Source: Mytilus trossulus
Lineage: Eukaryota > Mollusca > Bivalvia > Mytilida > Mytilidae
Assembly: GCF_036588685.1 (NCBI RefSeq)
Contig: NC_086376.1
Span: forward strand, 29,115,930-29,179,929
Direction: 5' to 3'
DNA: 64,000 nucleotides
The notes under the pieces are model-generated. The model was not told the DNA's origin. It saw only the letters and a list, made by a program, of their open reading frames with translations, and did not search any database. The translations under genes and the position numbers were made by a program. The number at the start of each line of letters is the position of its first letter. Position 1 is the stretch's first letter. This document shows, one piece after another, positions 25,301 to 36,849 of this stretch.

Positions 25301-28300
25301 ATTTTTTATAAAGTAACAGAATTTCGTACATATATTAGACCAGACGCCATTCAATTATATATCAAGATGACCTCTAAAGACTGCCAATGGTCATCCAACC
25401 CAACATAAACTTTTCCATGTTGATATTCTTGTCTTTTTAATGAATTAGCCACATGATAAACACATACACAATCATTTCTTCTAAAGGTCAAATTAAAAAG
25501 GTTACATGAATAAGGAATCAAATATTTGAATCATTGTCTTGCAAGTCAATAATACACCATTGATATTGTTTTAAAATATTGAACCAAACTGCTTTATGAT
25601 AATTTGTAGCGAATGTCCCTTAAACAATACATGTTGTATATGCTTTGAAGGTTAGTAATTGGTTAGTAGACACATTAGTGAGTCTGATATAGTCTTGCAA
25701 TATCAAAAAAATCTCCAATATCATTTTTAAAGGTTTTCAAAGGCAGTTGTAAAACCTTTTTCATTGTTGTACTAGTAATTATATTAAAATTAAACCACAC
25801 AAGGAAAATAAAATTAGCTTATATTTTTATACAGTGCATATGTACTCAATAAGACTTATAAAGGCAGCATGGATAATTTAGGGTCATCTCCATGTTCCCC
25901 AGTGAAAAACAATAATGTCTCATTCTTAGCAACATTTTTTTACTGACGTTGAAAAAACTAATTAGTAACATACAGTTTGTATTGCATGGTGTTGTCGTAA
26001 TTTTTCTTCTTCTTCAATTTTCTTTTCTTTCTTAGTTTTTCTTTGCCTTTCTAATGCAGTCTTCAAAAACAAAACAAAATCTATTAAATAAAATCATTTA
26101 AATAAAAGCAACTAGAAATATTCTTTATTTCCATATATACATGTAAAGCAAAAATATTTAATTTCATTTATCAAATTTATCTGTTTTTTCATTATTTAAT
26201 GCTTAGTCAAGGTATACTATCTTGGTAGTTAGAGACAAGCCTGGGTGTATTTATGAAGGAACACATTCAGAACAACATTCCAACAAAATTTGCTTTCTAT
26301 TTTTCAATTGAATATTTTTCTGCATGTTTTTAATTGAATTTTCTTATTACAGTGAGGACATCAAACTATTTTTAGTTACCAGCAGAACATCTAAATACAT
26401 AAAAACATACTTTGTTAGTCTTGTATGATTATTAATTTTAATAGTTCATTTATATATTTCAGAGTTTAGTATGACGTGACTTTTGATGTCCATTATCAAT
26501 GAACTAGAACATGTACACGTTTTGTTTAAGGGCCAGCTGAAGCAAGCCTTTGGATGCAGGATTTTCTCGCTGCAGACCCATTGGTGGCCTTCAGATGTTA
26601 TCTCCTTTTTGGTCAGGTTGTTGTCTCTTTGATACATTCCCTATTTCCATTCTCAATTATTTTTTTATATTGCTGAAAAAAATACTTACCTTCTTATTCC
26701 TCAGAGTAGCTCTCTTTTTATTGATAGCTGTCATTTTTCTCCTAATTGTATTTAAATCACTATTACTGTTAAAAGATGATATTTGTTCTTGGTCTTCATC
26801 AGGGCTTATCTGTGAACTGTCCTCAACAGCATCATAAAATACAATCTCATCTTCCTTGGCTAAAATATTTTATACAACTACTGTTAATCAGTTATAAACC
26901 TGCCAGAATACTTAATCTTCTGAATATGGCTGTATCAAGTTATTAATATATATATATGACAATTGTTTTCCATTCATTGTGTTGATTTCTTTATTCTACA
27001 GTCAAACAGTATACATTTGATTTTGTCAGGTTTTATGGACTCAGGAGCCTGTAATTCAGTGGTTGTCTTTTGTTTATGTGTTACATATTTGTTTTCCCTT
27101 CATTTTTTTACATAAATAAGGCCGTTAGTTTTCTCGTTTGAATTGTTTTACATTGTCTAATCGGGGCCTTTTATAGCTGACTATGCGGTATGGGCTTTGC
27201 TCATTGTTGAAGGCCGTACGGTGACCTATAGTTGTTTATGTTTGTGTCATTTTGGTCTTTTGTGGATAGTTGTCTCATTGGCAATCATACCACATCTTCT
27301 TTTTTATATTTCCTTTTTTTTAATATTTCCTTGGAATATCAGTATTTTCGTTAATACTATATATTTTTTTGCTTTTATCTTTTTATTGCCATTGGCTTTG
27401 TTCTTCAACTTATAAATGTTGCACTTGTGCTGTATGCAATTACCAACCATCATCTATTAGTATTTATATACTTTTCACATCAATTATCCTAAAATTTTCA
27501 ATTGCATAAGAAACAGGACATGCCAACGTCTTTTTAGTTTAACACACAAATTCACATGCAATGTAATTATTTTTTGCCTTCAATTTTATTTTACACTGTG
27601 AAGTTCATTCAAAACTTGTTTTTAAAAAAAAAATATTGTAGGGTCAATTCTGGTTAGTTTTTAACAAGTTTGATATGACTAGAAGCAGAATTGTTATTTG
27701 CTTATTTGTTTGTTTGCTTATTATTTTGTTGATTAGGTGTTTTTACTTTCTGTTGAAATAAACAAGAGTCATATTGTGTACCTACTCCTGTGTGGCATGT
27801 CTAAGTTTAGAATAAAACAAAAACAGTGGTAACATAGTCAATACTCAGATCCTCGTTGAAGTCATATCTGGTAATTTCTAAGAAGTTTTGAGATAGCACA
27901 GGAATACATGTTTTGATTCATGAAACACAACACACATTTGTCTTTTATGTGCCTATTTTTCCTGTCCTTAAGTAGGAGAGATAACTTGTGTAACTAACAA
28001 TGCACTTTGTTTATTCCAAACTCCGCTAGAGGCATGCATTACATATACTTTGCCTTAAGCCTCCTTTTTCTAAAAACCCTTCATTCATTTACCTTTCAGA
28101 GTTTTCTTTAATGCCTCCATTTTTGCTTGACAGATCTTCTCTTCTTCATCTAGAATTTTCATTTGTTGTTGGCAGATCTTGATATGCCATTCATATGCCT
28201 TGGTTTCTAACCTTTCCAACTGTTTTTGTACATTAGGAGTTTCATCTAAACTCGCTATCTGTAAAATATATAACACCATTAGGTATTTATTTAAAATGCT

Positions 28301-31300
28301 TATAAGGTCAATGTAACTAACCGTAATAAGTATGATTTTTTTTTGTATTCATGGTAAGGCTACTACATCACATTCCAAGATGGTTTCCTTTTTTTAACAA
28401 CAAAAGCAACTAATTTGAGGTACTGCAAAAGGGTCCAATCTTATTTTTTTTTTAACATTTAAATGTCTTTTGACTGCAGGTATTTGTGGCAACCATTGAA
28501 AGTTCTTGGCCAAGGATTTCAATCACAGATAGATAGATCTTTTCAAAATTGGCATTAACAAATCTGACTTAAACTTTTAAGATCATTTGGTTATTTTTGA
28601 AGTTTTTCAGATTTTCAATGCAACCAATATGCCTTCCCATTACCCATTCAAAACCTGAACACTTACATGAATGATACACAGTTGCATCTCAAACATGCAT
28701 GATCAGAAACTTCAAATGTCTATACATGTAATATAAATTGAAACAATTTACCTTGCATGTAAAAACATAAACACACACTGTCTATCATACAACTACAAAA
28801 ACTTTGAAGACAGATACAAAAATAAGAAGATGTGGTATGATTGCTAATAAGACAACCCTCCACATGAGACAGAACGACGTAAAAATTAAAGCTTGTTTAT
28901 ACAGTATAATTACATCTCCAATAGGTTTTATAAATATTATACTGTGGAGAGTTGTCTCATTGGCAATCATACCAACTCTTCTTTTTTATATTTTCACAAA
29001 CTTTCATAGTAAATCAATGGACAGCCCTAAGCAAGCAGCATCACCATTCCTATTTAAAATGGGTCTATGTTTACAAAAATTATAAGAAGTGTCCTAGCAT
29101 CTATAGGATGTAATGTACTTTCTGTGATATAAGGACAAAGTTACCTCTTCAAAAACCTTATCTTTTTCTAGAATTAATAACTTCTTTTCACTATTCAGTA
29201 AGTGCAGTTTCTCTGTACTCAATTCTTCTTGTATTCTAGAATATAAAAGTGGTAAAGAAAGGAAAAGAGGGAAAAATTACTAAGTCCATAATGTTTTTTT
29301 ACAATAGGAACAAATACACTTACCATGTCAAATATATAAATAAAATAAATGGGGGATGTGCCAATGGGACACAGATGATGCCCCCAATTGCATTATTTGC
29401 ATTAAATGTTATAAAGGGACATAACTCAATTTTACTCAAGATATGTTAAAGTGACGCTTTTGTACTTGATCTGAGTTTTCTTGTAATAAGCATTGTGTAT
29501 AAGTCTCATAACATTTGGTTGAGGCAAACTTAAGTTAGAGAACAGAAATGAACAATCCAGCAATTTTTTTCCTTTTGTAAATGGCATATGGACATAACTC
29601 TAGAACGGTAAAAGTGACGCCACAAAATTCCAAACTTGATCTGTGTTTTGTGGTAATATAAAGCATTGTGTGGAGGGGGCAAAAAAAATGACAAATTCTT
29701 TAGAAAAAATCTATAATAAATAATTCACCTATCTTTTAAAGTAATTTCTACTAAAGTTGTACTTTGCACAGAAAAATCCAAACAACCTAAATACAGGTTT
29801 TATGAATGCTTCAATCAAAGTACGACTTCAGGTGACATTTTGTTTTCCATTCATTAGATATGTTTTATAGCTTTTGATTTTGACATTTTACAAAGGACTT
29901 TCCATTTTGAATTTTGTCTTGCAGTTTTGTATTTTTGTTATTTTACTTTTCAAATATCATCTATCTGTTCCATTAAATCTCCTGGTATTTATTTCTTAAT
30001 CATTTAACAATATTATTCTTTAGTAAAGACTTCCCATATAATTATTAAACATATAAAAGTGTCTCATATCAACCACATTCAGTCTTCTTCACAGGTTAAA
30101 ATCACTTAAACTAACCTGAGTAGTCGCTCAGATCCTATCAATTCAAAAGCAGTTTTTCCATATGACTTCTTATCCTCTAACATTCTACTGAGCATGGCTG
30201 AAAAAGAGTATAACAATTTCTATTGCATTTGTAGGTATAAAAGTCTTAATGGTCTCATGGTTGTGTGCTAATCTTGAATAAAATTAAGAATGGAAATGGG
30301 GAATATTTCAAAGAAACAACAACCGAAGGCCAACAATGGGTCTTCAACGTAGTGAGAAAATCCTTCACCCGGAGATGATCCTCAGCTGGCATGATCCTAA
30401 GCTGGTTTAAAGCAAAAACATCAAGATTGTGGAATAGTTTTTTTCTTCACCAATGGGAATGGCTTGTCATTTGTATACTGTTTCTTGTAAATAAGTATGA
30501 TAGTCTAATTTAACATGATGAAGCAACTTCTATGACATCAAATCATTCTTATCATATATCTGCATGTCAAAAAGACAATTCAAATATTTATAGATACAAA
30601 TGTATATGCAAATCATATAGATATTATGCAATCCAAAATTCATGAAGAGATCAAGGTGATATTTTTGAGTTATTTTGATAAACAAAAACGTATAGAGAAA
30701 TAAAAAATCAAAAAATGATTTTAGAGCCAATAAATTATGGGCTTTGCTCATTGTTGAAGGTTGTATCGTGAGCTATAGCTGTTAGTTTCTGTGTCATTTG
30801 GTCTCTTGGGGAAAGTTGTCTCATTGGCAATTTAGCAATCATACCACTTCTTCTTTTTTATATAATTATCTTAATTGAAAGACAAACAGGATAGTTTAAG
30901 ATTCTATTTAAATGCAGCTGTATAAATGCTTGTGAATAAATTGAGATGAAGCTATATCAATAGTTTACCAGTTTAGGCGACATATGAAAATATAAAAAGA
31001 AGATGTGTCATGATTGCCAATGAGACATCTCCCCACAGTGTTGTCTGTTTCTGGTTCCTATGTTTTCATATTATATCATCTTATGCAGCATATATACTTC
31101 ATTGAATACATTTTTTTTTAAATTGTTTACCACCAGTGACTTTTGTACAATTCCCAAATATTTGCTGTCCATTTAAAATTCTAAATGTACAAAAAATGTA
31201 CTTGTCTATTTACGACAATTTTAATTACCTTGATATATTTGGCAACTTGTACTATAATACTTTATGTATAATTGTTGAATGTTTTCCATGGCCTGTTCTA

Positions 31301-32102
31301 ATTGTGTTTGCCATTCAGAAAATATAGAAGAATATTGTCTTTTAAACCTTTCACCAAGATCAGAATTCTCTAACTGTTCTTTAGCTTCTGCTACTTTATA
31401 ACGAGATATGGCTCTCAGGTCCAGAAATGGCTGTTGCTGATAATTATACAACACAGCTAAACACTCATGCAGCTTCATCACAGCATCATCTTCACTTTCA
31501 TAGACATCTTTCATGTCATGCATATTACTGGCATTTGTCCTTAAAAATATCACATTTTTCAACCTTTCTTCACATTTTAAGACATCATCTTCAAGATTTT
31601 GTCTTCTTAGTTCACTCATATTGTCAAAATATTCCCTGGTGTCAGGTTCTTCAAATAATGTAGTCATTAGTAGATGTTCTTTACATATTTCTAATGCTCT
31701 AACAAAATATTTCTCCAATTGGAGACAAATTTCTTCATAGTCATAATCAGGGCCTGTGTATCCTAGATACGCCCATAAAGAACGAGGTTCGTCAGGTAAT
31801 GGAGGTAGATATGGAGAGAGTGATGGTTGAATCAGACACAATATCTCATGAATTGCCTTGAGTTCACTAAACGAAAACATGCCACTTCTACTCTGACTGT
31901 CCTCTATGTCGCTAGCCACTCGGTTGTGTTGGCGACATGTGATGGCAACCTTTCTATATACATCATTCCAACTGACCATGAAAATAAAACGTTTGGAAGA
32001 TTCTGCATCAGTATTGAAGAGTCCTGGTTTAACTGGTACCCAGTCCTCTAAACTATCCATTTGACAAGTGTCTTCCATCATTGCACGTTCATAACTATAC
32101 AT
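22129..32102 (-). CDS. WHAMM/JMY-type actin nucleation-promoting factor (nine exons, 782 aa)
   Basis: Nine minus-strand exons with matching phases and GT/AG borders (31229-32102, 30116-30197, 29145-29235, 28093-28258, 26690-26859, 25974-26060, 24725-24820, 23413-23968, 22129-22355) join into 782 codons. Order: WHAMM/JMY N-terminal domain (about 10-290, with SLEDWVPVKPGLF), coiled coil (about 290-520), proline-rich region (523-660) with runs of 7 and 22 prolines, WH2 at 683-701, WH2 at 712-729, connector and acidic tail at 752-782. Human WHAMM (about 809 aa) and JMY share this order. Family members bind actin through WH2 and activate Arp2/3 through the connector/acidic end, on ER-Golgi membranes and microtubules (WHAMM) or in motility and autophagy (JMY). 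The sequence cannot say which of the two this is; a single ancestral invertebrate gene is likely. Translation may start at the first ATG or at Met9 (MEDTC), which aligns better with WHAMM. The acidic-tail Trp is replaced by Phe781. Confidence 0.9.
22971..23343 (+). repeat. Four tandem 93-bp units in the last WHAMM/JMY-like intron
   Basis: Four near-identical 93-bp units each start GATGGAGAGTTGTCTCATTG and contain CTCATACCACATCTTATTAT and ACCAAGATATTGCTTCATTC. The length is a multiple of three, so a plus-strand frame of 135 codons with a 31-residue period stays open, but this looks like chance. The unit begins with the core of the common TTGTCTCATTGGCA dispersed repeat. Confidence 0.9.
23413..23968 (-). 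CDS. WHAMM/JMY-like exon 8: proline-rich region and first WH2
   Basis: 556 nt between TTTTTTTCAG and GTATGT. About 100 Ser/Lys/Pro-rich residues lead to 7 prolines, S-G-A, then 22 consecutive prolines, a typical profilin- and SH3-binding type of tract. The first WH2-like motif is GMPDLKTLLSKKSLLKPVE. The long proline run is coded by GGA/GGT/GGG repeats on the plus strand and could vary in length between alleles. Confidence 0.9.
23574..23660. repeat. GGA/GGT trinucleotide run coding for polyproline
   Basis: An almost pure GGA then GGT then GGA run lies inside exon 8 of the WHAMM/JMY-like gene. It is read on the minus strand as proline codons CCT, CCA and CCC. Confidence 0.9.
24725..24820 (-). 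CDS. WHAMM/JMY-like exon 7
   Basis: 96 nt (32 codons, phase 0 both sides) between CATTTCTAG and GTAAGA. It encodes the end of the coiled coil, including VEERIKAIDRIKMHKV, parallel to the NQERQKTLQRLR stretch of WHAMM. Confidence 0.8.
25974..26060 (-). CDS. WHAMM/JMY-like exon 6
   Basis: 87 nt (29 codons, phase 0 both sides) between TTTTTGAAG and GTATGT. It encodes a lysine/glutamate-rich helix ending LRQHHAIQT, close to the RQHHSIQ motif of WHAMM. Confidence 0.85.
26525..26672 (-). repeat. Retroelement-tail dispersed repeat, minus copy
   Basis: Reverse complement of the family seen at 33179-33440, 40674-41300 and 44748-45060, recognised by GGGCCAGCTGAAG, CCATTGGTGGCCTTC and GTTGTTGTCTCTTTGA. 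It lies in the intron beside exon 5 of the WHAMM/JMY-like gene. Confidence 0.65.
26690..26859 (-). CDS. WHAMM/JMY-like exon 5
   Basis: 170 nt between an ATTTTAG acceptor and a GTAAGT donor. KEDEIVFYDAVED corresponds to the conserved K-x-DEVVYYD motif of WHAMM and JMY, and KKRATLRNKK to the following basic motif. This exon is the best single diagnostic of the family in the coiled coil. Confidence 0.9.
27034..27310 (+). repeat. Mussel-type dispersed repeat (TTGTCTCATTGGCAATCATA family)
   Basis: Contains GGAGCCTGTAATTCAGTGGT, TGGGCTTTGCTCATTGTTGA, GGCCGTACGGTGACCTATAG and TTGTCTCATTGGCAATCATA in the order found in the other copies at 30736-30860 and 54056-54165. It lies in an intron and no ORF belongs to it. 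Confidence 0.75.
28093..28258 (-). CDS. WHAMM/JMY-like exon 4
   Basis: 166 nt between a TTTTACAG acceptor and a GTAAAT donor. It encodes coiled coil with LERLETKAYEWHIKICQQQM and MEALKKTLK, matching the part of WHAMM/JMY around the YEIQLELYEV-like heptads. Ends in phase 1. Confidence 0.85.
28814..28868 (-). repeat. Short TTGTCTCATTGGCA-family fragments (opposed pair)
   Basis: AAGATGTGGTATGATTGCTA is the reverse complement of the family's end. A plus-oriented fragment of the same family lies 80 bp away (28946-28990, GTTGTCTCATTGGCAATCAT), making a local inverted pair. Confidence 0.65.
29145..29235 (-). CDS. WHAMM/JMY-like exon 3
   Basis: 91 nt between a TATTCTAG acceptor and a GTAACT donor. 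It encodes a charged, leucine-rich coiled-coil stretch starting RIQEELSTEKLHLLNSEKKL and ending in phase 0. Confidence 0.8.
29340..29700. repeat. Probable dispersed repeat in intron
   Basis: Two related halves each carry GGACATAACTC, AAAGTGACGC and a CTTGATCTG word about 190 bp apart, suggesting an internally duplicated noncoding repeat. It begins with the phrase GATGATGCCCCCAATTGC. No coding signal. Confidence 0.4.
30116..30197 (-). CDS. WHAMM/JMY-like exon 2
   Basis: 82 nt between a TTTTTCAG acceptor and a GTTAGT donor. It encodes MLSRMLEDKKSYGKTAFELI, which parallels the segment of JMY that begins the long coiled coil. Too short to be found by ORF length; supported by phase on both sides. 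Confidence 0.8.
30736..30860 (+). repeat. TTGTCTCATTGGCAATCATA-family repeat
   Basis: Contains TGGGCTTTGCTCATTGTTGA, a diverged GGTTGTATCGTGAGCTATAG and TTGTCTCATTGGCAAT with a small duplication (TTAGCAATC). A short reverse-oriented fragment of the family follows at 31000-31037. Confidence 0.7.
31229..32102 (-). CDS. WHAMM/JMY-like exon 1: N-terminal domain
   Basis: 874 nt of coding sequence from ATG at 32100-32102. An in-frame TGA lies six codons upstream, so the reading frame starts here. Met8 and Met9 are alternative starts, and MEDTCQMDSLEDWVPVKPGL resembles the start of vertebrate WHAMM. Further family-like words are FMVSWNDVYRKVAITC, MFSFSELKAIHEILC and YYSTSCQIYQ. The donor is CAAG followed by GTAATT, and the exon ends in phase 1. 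Confidence 0.9.
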
Positions 32103-32799
32103 CTTTCTATTAAAGGTTCATTGATCATTTCATTATAGGCCTCAAACATACTACAAAATGTGAAAGGAAATAAAGATAAAATATATATAAATTATTAAAA
32201 GATATTTTTTTGTTCTTATTTCGTTATAAAATATTGTTTACAGTTACATGTAAGATATACCATAGTCAAAGTATTGAGGGAGGCAAACTATGCTTCTATT
32301 CAAAAACATTTCTTACCACTTACCTATAGAAAATCTTTATTAAAGTCATATGAAACGAGTGACTGGTGAAAAATAATGTTTATCTTATTCTTAAACCAAC
32401 AATGTATGTATCATAAACTTAGTCTTCTGTGCACTATTTTATCATTTTTTATGAAAACATATGGTATAATCGTCAATTTTTTTCTCTCTGTCTGTTAAGA
32501 TTTGAAAATATAGCAGCTCATTTATTGTCGTGTTTTGAAGCTGTAGTTTACCGACTGTCACCGTATAGTAAACAATCAACAAAGTAGCATGGATATTTAT
32601 TAGGAATTTAGACCCTTGATAACTAAGGGAATATGTGTTTTCTAGTACAATGAAATTCTGCTTTTAGAAATAAAATTCATATGCACTGAACTAGAAAGTA
32701 GAAAAGTCCAGATCATAAGATATTCAGGGGGTCTGTTTACTACTTGTGAACCGGATATTAAGAAGATAACTTGTCCACCATGATTATGTCTAAAGTGAC

Positions 32800-33115
32800 A
32801 TTTAAGATTTCAATGAATTTAATTTGTGTATTACTGATAAATTACTAAGTAAGGGATTTCACTACCACAAATTACTTAAATCCTTTAATAATTTTTTCTA
32901 TAGATACAAAGATTTGATTTGGAAATTTGGCTATGTATGTAGAAAACGTATTTCAAACGGGATAGCACATCCTAATTTTTACTTATTATTTAACCAAGAA
33001 GTTAAAATACCATCCAGGCAAACTTGTTGCTTCTTTAAATAATTAATCTTATTCCAAAAAGGTTATCATTTCAACACTGTAATTAGATCTTTGAAGTTTG
33101 AATACTGTTTTTTTT
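32800..33115 (+). pseudogene. Degenerate 3' end of a retroelement reverse-transcriptase ORF
   Basis: The plus strand encodes CITDKLLSKGFHYHKLLKSF then FYRYKDLIWKF and GIAHPNFY, and after a frame break KGYHFNTVIRSLKFEYC. Every block matches the open frame on the minus strand at 41357-41740. The family assignment (C-terminal part of a LINE-like reverse transcriptase) rests on memory of bivalve repeats. It is broken by frameshift and stop codons. Confidence 0.55.
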
Positions 33116-33178
33116 GTGTGTGTAAATATTGAATTAGTTATCAGTAAATTAAAATCAGATTAAAATGTTATTTTTAAA

Positions 33179-33440
33179 ATTGAGAATGGAAATGGGGAAT
33201 GTGTCAAAGAGACAACAACCCGACCAAATACAAAAACAACAGCAGAAGGTCACCAACAGGTCTTCAATGTAGCGAGAAATTCCCGCACCGGAGGCGTCCT
33301 TCAGCTGGCCCCTAAACAAATATATACTAGTTCAGTGATAATGAACGCCATACTAATTTCCAAATTGTACACAAGAAACTAAAATTTAAATAATACAAGA
33401 CTAACAAAGGCCAGAGGCTCCTGACTTGGGACATTTTTAT
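33179..33440 (+). repeat. Retroelement-tail dispersed repeat
   Basis: Shares with 40674-41300 and 44748-45060 the words GAGACAACAACCCGACC, GGCGTCCTTCAGCTGGCCCC, GACTAACAAAGGCCAGAGGC and TCCTGACTTGGGACA. In the copy at 40674 this sequence is joined to a reverse-transcriptase-like ORF on the opposite strand, so it is probably the 3' region of that element in reverse. Confidence 0.65.
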
Positions 33441-35104
33441 ATACATATGAACATTCCTGGCTACACAATTTATCAATATCTGTATCTTAGCATTGCTCAG
33501 TCTTTTTTCTCTGCATATTAATGACCACTTGATACAAAATGCATTTGATATTGGATGTGTACTGATTGGTATTTAGTCTTATATCAATTTTCATAATAAA
33601 CTTTGAAATCTGCAGGCTAGGGGCTCAAGTTATAGAAATTCTCTGCTAGATTCTGTTCGCCTGTAGACCTGATTTTGAAAGGCCTGAATGCATTTTTACC
33701 AGCCTGGGCTGCTGGGCCTCTGGTTAAACATGTTACTGCTGTCTGCTCTATTGTCAGGTTGTTGTCGCTTTTAAACATTCCTATTTCCTTTCTCAATCTT
33801 ACTGCTACATGTATATGCATGATTTTTTTTAAAAGAACAACTTCTCTCAGATTTGCACTTAGTCATTTTGTTGTGGGGATGTATAAATACCCTGCCATGT
33901 CAAGTCTGTGTTGAGTTTGATGTTTTTCTGCTTAATATCAATCTGATAAGTTAAACACTTTTCACCAGATTTTTAAATTTTGTTCTTAAGTTATACTGAT
34001 ACACCACAGTCCCAGGTTAGGTATGGGGTTAACCCTTCCACATTATGTATGTCTATGTCCCAAGTCAGGAGTCTGTAATTCAGTCGTTGTTGTTTGTTGT
34101 TGCAGTCTTTAGTTTTCATATTTGAATTGTTTTACAGTTGTCATTTCTGGTCTTTTTTTGATTATTTTTTAAGCCTAATTGCACATCTATTTCTAGATTT
34201 TCATTTTAAATAATGATGCAGAGGTTATTTAACAATAAACTTGCCACTGATCATGTGTACACATTGATGCCAAGATGAGGCATGGCATTAAAAAATTGTA
34301 AGCACACAAAAGGAATACAGAAAAAGTGAATTTAGAAACAAATCCTGAACCACAATTTTTTTGTGTAGAATGTATGAGAATCAGGATTTTTGTAGTTTTC
34401 TGAACCTGATATTAGAATTAGGATTGGGGCATGAAAATGGGATAATACCGGTACCCCCCCAAATCAGAGTAGAAGACAGGTCTTTCAATATAATAATAAA
34501 TGTGCTCAATACAAGATATATATCCTAAATTTCAAATTTGTCTGAAAATACAAAAACTTATACATGAAGTTAATGTTCCTTTTCACGGGTGAACAAATAC
34601 AGAACAACTTAGTCCGGAGACAATTAAGTTGTACAGAGTCAAATAGGACCAATATTACATGTATTTAGTCACATAAGACCTTACTAGAACACTTCCACAA
34701 AATCTTGGGCATATACAGCTTGTGAACTGTTGTAGGGTGATTTTTTGTAAAAGATATTACGAATGGAGAATTTCATTAAAGGTATAAAAGGCCTCTCCCT
34801 TTTTCCAAAGTGCGATATTTGTTTCCTATCTGTTAAATTCATATATTTTGGTGTTTCTGGCCTCAGACCACAATTATTCTTCTCCTTTGCTACAATGCAT
34901 CTTTTGGTAAAAGTCAAATTAAATTATAAATTTGCACCGCTTCAAACATGAAATAAATGTAACTGCTTATATATATATATATAGACCATTGTTAGTCTTA
35001 TAAAATATGCCTCTAGGACAATCCATCAGTGCTTTTTCTTTTGAGAGCATTATTAACATGCCAATGGTAGGATATGAATCTTGTATAAATGACTAAGGCT
35101 AATT

Positions 35105-35300
35105 ATAGTGGTGTTCGGAGGGGTCCTGATCCCGAAATCCCGAGCTTAAAACCATGAAATCCCCAGATGCAGAATTTAAAGAAATTCATATCCAGAAGTC
35201 ACTAAATAGAAAAATATATTCCCGGATCCCGTAAACACCAATCCCCAAATCCCGAGCTTAAAAACACCCGATCCCAACGTCCAGGAAAAGGTCCTTCCTC
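35105..35300. repeat. CCCGAGCTTAAAA-type repeat, copy 1
   Basis: Short C-rich phrases (ATCCCGAAATCCCGAGCTTA, CCCCAAATCCCGAGCTTAAA) repeat within it. The reverse complement appears at 53596-53785 (TTTAAGCTCGGGATTTAGGG), so this is a dispersed, internally repetitive noncoding element. Confidence 0.6.
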
Positions 35301-35339
35301 CTCTCATCTCTACCCTACTTCCACTACTTTCACTTCCAA

Positions 35340-35527
35340 CAATATTTTTTTTATGTTTTCTAGCTGTGCATCCGTGCGTTCGTTCGTTCGTCCGTCCATT
35401 TGTCCAGCTTCAGGTTAAAGTTTTTAGTCAAGGTAGTTTTTGATGAAGTTGAGGTCCAATCAACTTGAAACTTAGTAAGTATAGTGCTGATGTTGCATCC
35501 ATGTACTATGAACACATTCTTGTTTCC
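35340..35527 (+). repeat. Dispersed repeat related to 20225-20678
   Basis: Contains CAGGTTAAAGTTTTTAGTCA, AATCAACTTGAAACTTAGTA, GCATCCATGTACT and ACACATTCTTGTTT in the same order as the insertion at 20225-20678, but shorter, with one internal module instead of two. Confidence 0.65.
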
Positions 35528-36182
35528 ACATGAATTACTTATTTTAATATATACATGTATGCAACTAGTATGACCCCTTTAGTTTAAATAGTAAACATTT
35601 CAAAGAAAACAGTAGACAGAATACAGAGAACCTCTATATATTAAAGTAGTATAATCGTAGATTACATGTAGAAAAATAATTGTACTCTCTAAGGAGGTGA
35701 GAAAAATTATGTCCTGTATTTTTTTTAGATGTAATTGGCGGATCTAGAAAATTTCATAAGTGGGGGCCCACTGGCTGCCTAAGAGGAGGCCCCCTTTCAT
35801 CACGCTTCAGTGATTTCCTATATAATCAACCATATCTCAAAAGGTAGGGCATAGGCCTCCTGCACCCTCCACCTAAATAACACCTCTGTATCTGTCCTGC
35901 TTTTTTTATTTTTCAAACTATTCGGTCCTGATTTATTTTTATTCGTTTGTTTTGACTTTTTTTTAACATAATGATAAATTATAAGTTGATAGAAATGTTA
36001 ATCTTTCTATATAGCAGGCCCTTCGACCCTATCCCCACCCAAACAGTATCGGTTCTGTTAGCCCTATTTATGATGTTCACCCTAGGTCCGTTTCCACTGG
36101 GTTCATTCATCCTGATAGTCTGTTTGCCCTGGGTCGGTTCGCATTGGGTCAGTTGGCACTATTTTTTATTTATGAAATGTTT

Positions 36183-36385
36183 ATGTTACCTAATTTTTGT
36201 TAAAATTGTATTTTTAGAAATGTGTAAACATCATACATTCAACATTGTCATATGACTGAAATAATCCGATTATATCCATGATATCTTGACTTGATATCAT
36301 CAAATTTCAAAAAGATTTACGGAGTCTTGTTAATAGCTACTTTATATTTGTATATTTTTACGTGTTTCAAGATGTCATGAGTTCT
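36183..36385 (+). repeat. Left arm of ~200-bp inverted repeat
   Basis: It matches the reverse complement of 38371-38547 nearly perfectly. This arm has 17 extra bases (ACATTCAACATTGTCAT), bordered by a repeated CAT. The arms enclose 2 kb containing the proposed first exon of the coiled-coil/RWD-like gene. Confidence 0.85.
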
Positions 36386-36781
36386 CTGGTCTTTATTCAC
36401 CTTTTTGTTTCGATGTCTTTGAGAAATGATGTAAACATAGGAAGGACTTGTTTCAACAAATCGGCGTACGCCTCAGACCGGCGTGTTTTTTTTTTTTTCT
36501 TTCTTTGGCATTTTATAAAACCATAGAATACAACAAGCTTGAAAAAGATTTCAACCGAAATAGAAAAAAAATAGTAGTCTTAACTGTATTACCCTAATAT
36601 ACTAAAATCGCATTTGATTGTAACGTTCGACTTACGCATTAAAGACAAATGAAAATAGGCCGTTTATTCAGAATCAAGTTTAACAATTTACTTCTGACAA
36701 GCGTCTGTAAGACGAGGATTCTTAATTTTTATCTCCCCCTGAAAGCGCCAGATACGATTTTCCACCAGTTATTTGACAGAA

Positions 36782-36849
36782 ATGGACTCTAAAGAACATC
36801 AACAAACAAAGATTTCTGATTATTTTGTGAACTTGCAAGATGCTAAAAA
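36782..36849 (+). CDS. Coiled-coil/RWD-like gene, proposed exon 1
   Basis: ATG followed by 22 codons, including QQTKISDYFVNLQDA. The donor is CTAAAAA then GTATAA, leaving two bases that combine with the first G of the next exon to make a Lys codon. The 3.1-kb intron that follows is full of inserted elements. Support is phase plus motif only; an alternative first exon elsewhere cannot be excluded. Confidence 0.5.

Larger units (their letters stand above)
32103..36781. other. Intergenic region between two divergent genes
   Basis: This holds the 5' sides of the WHAMM/JMY-like gene (left, minus) and of the coiled-coil/RWD-like gene (right, plus). It contains retroelement debris (32800-33440, 33675-33805), a dispersed repeat (35340-35527), a CCCGAGCTTAAAA-type repeat (35105-35300) and the left arm of a large inverted repeat (36183-36385). 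I see no convincing TATA box or initiator; promoter positions are unknown. Confidence 0.6.

Noticed and set aside
31427..32051. Plus-strand frames of 74-78 codons opposite the first WHAMM/JMY-like exon
   Set aside because: They are antisense shadows of the 874-nt coding exon.
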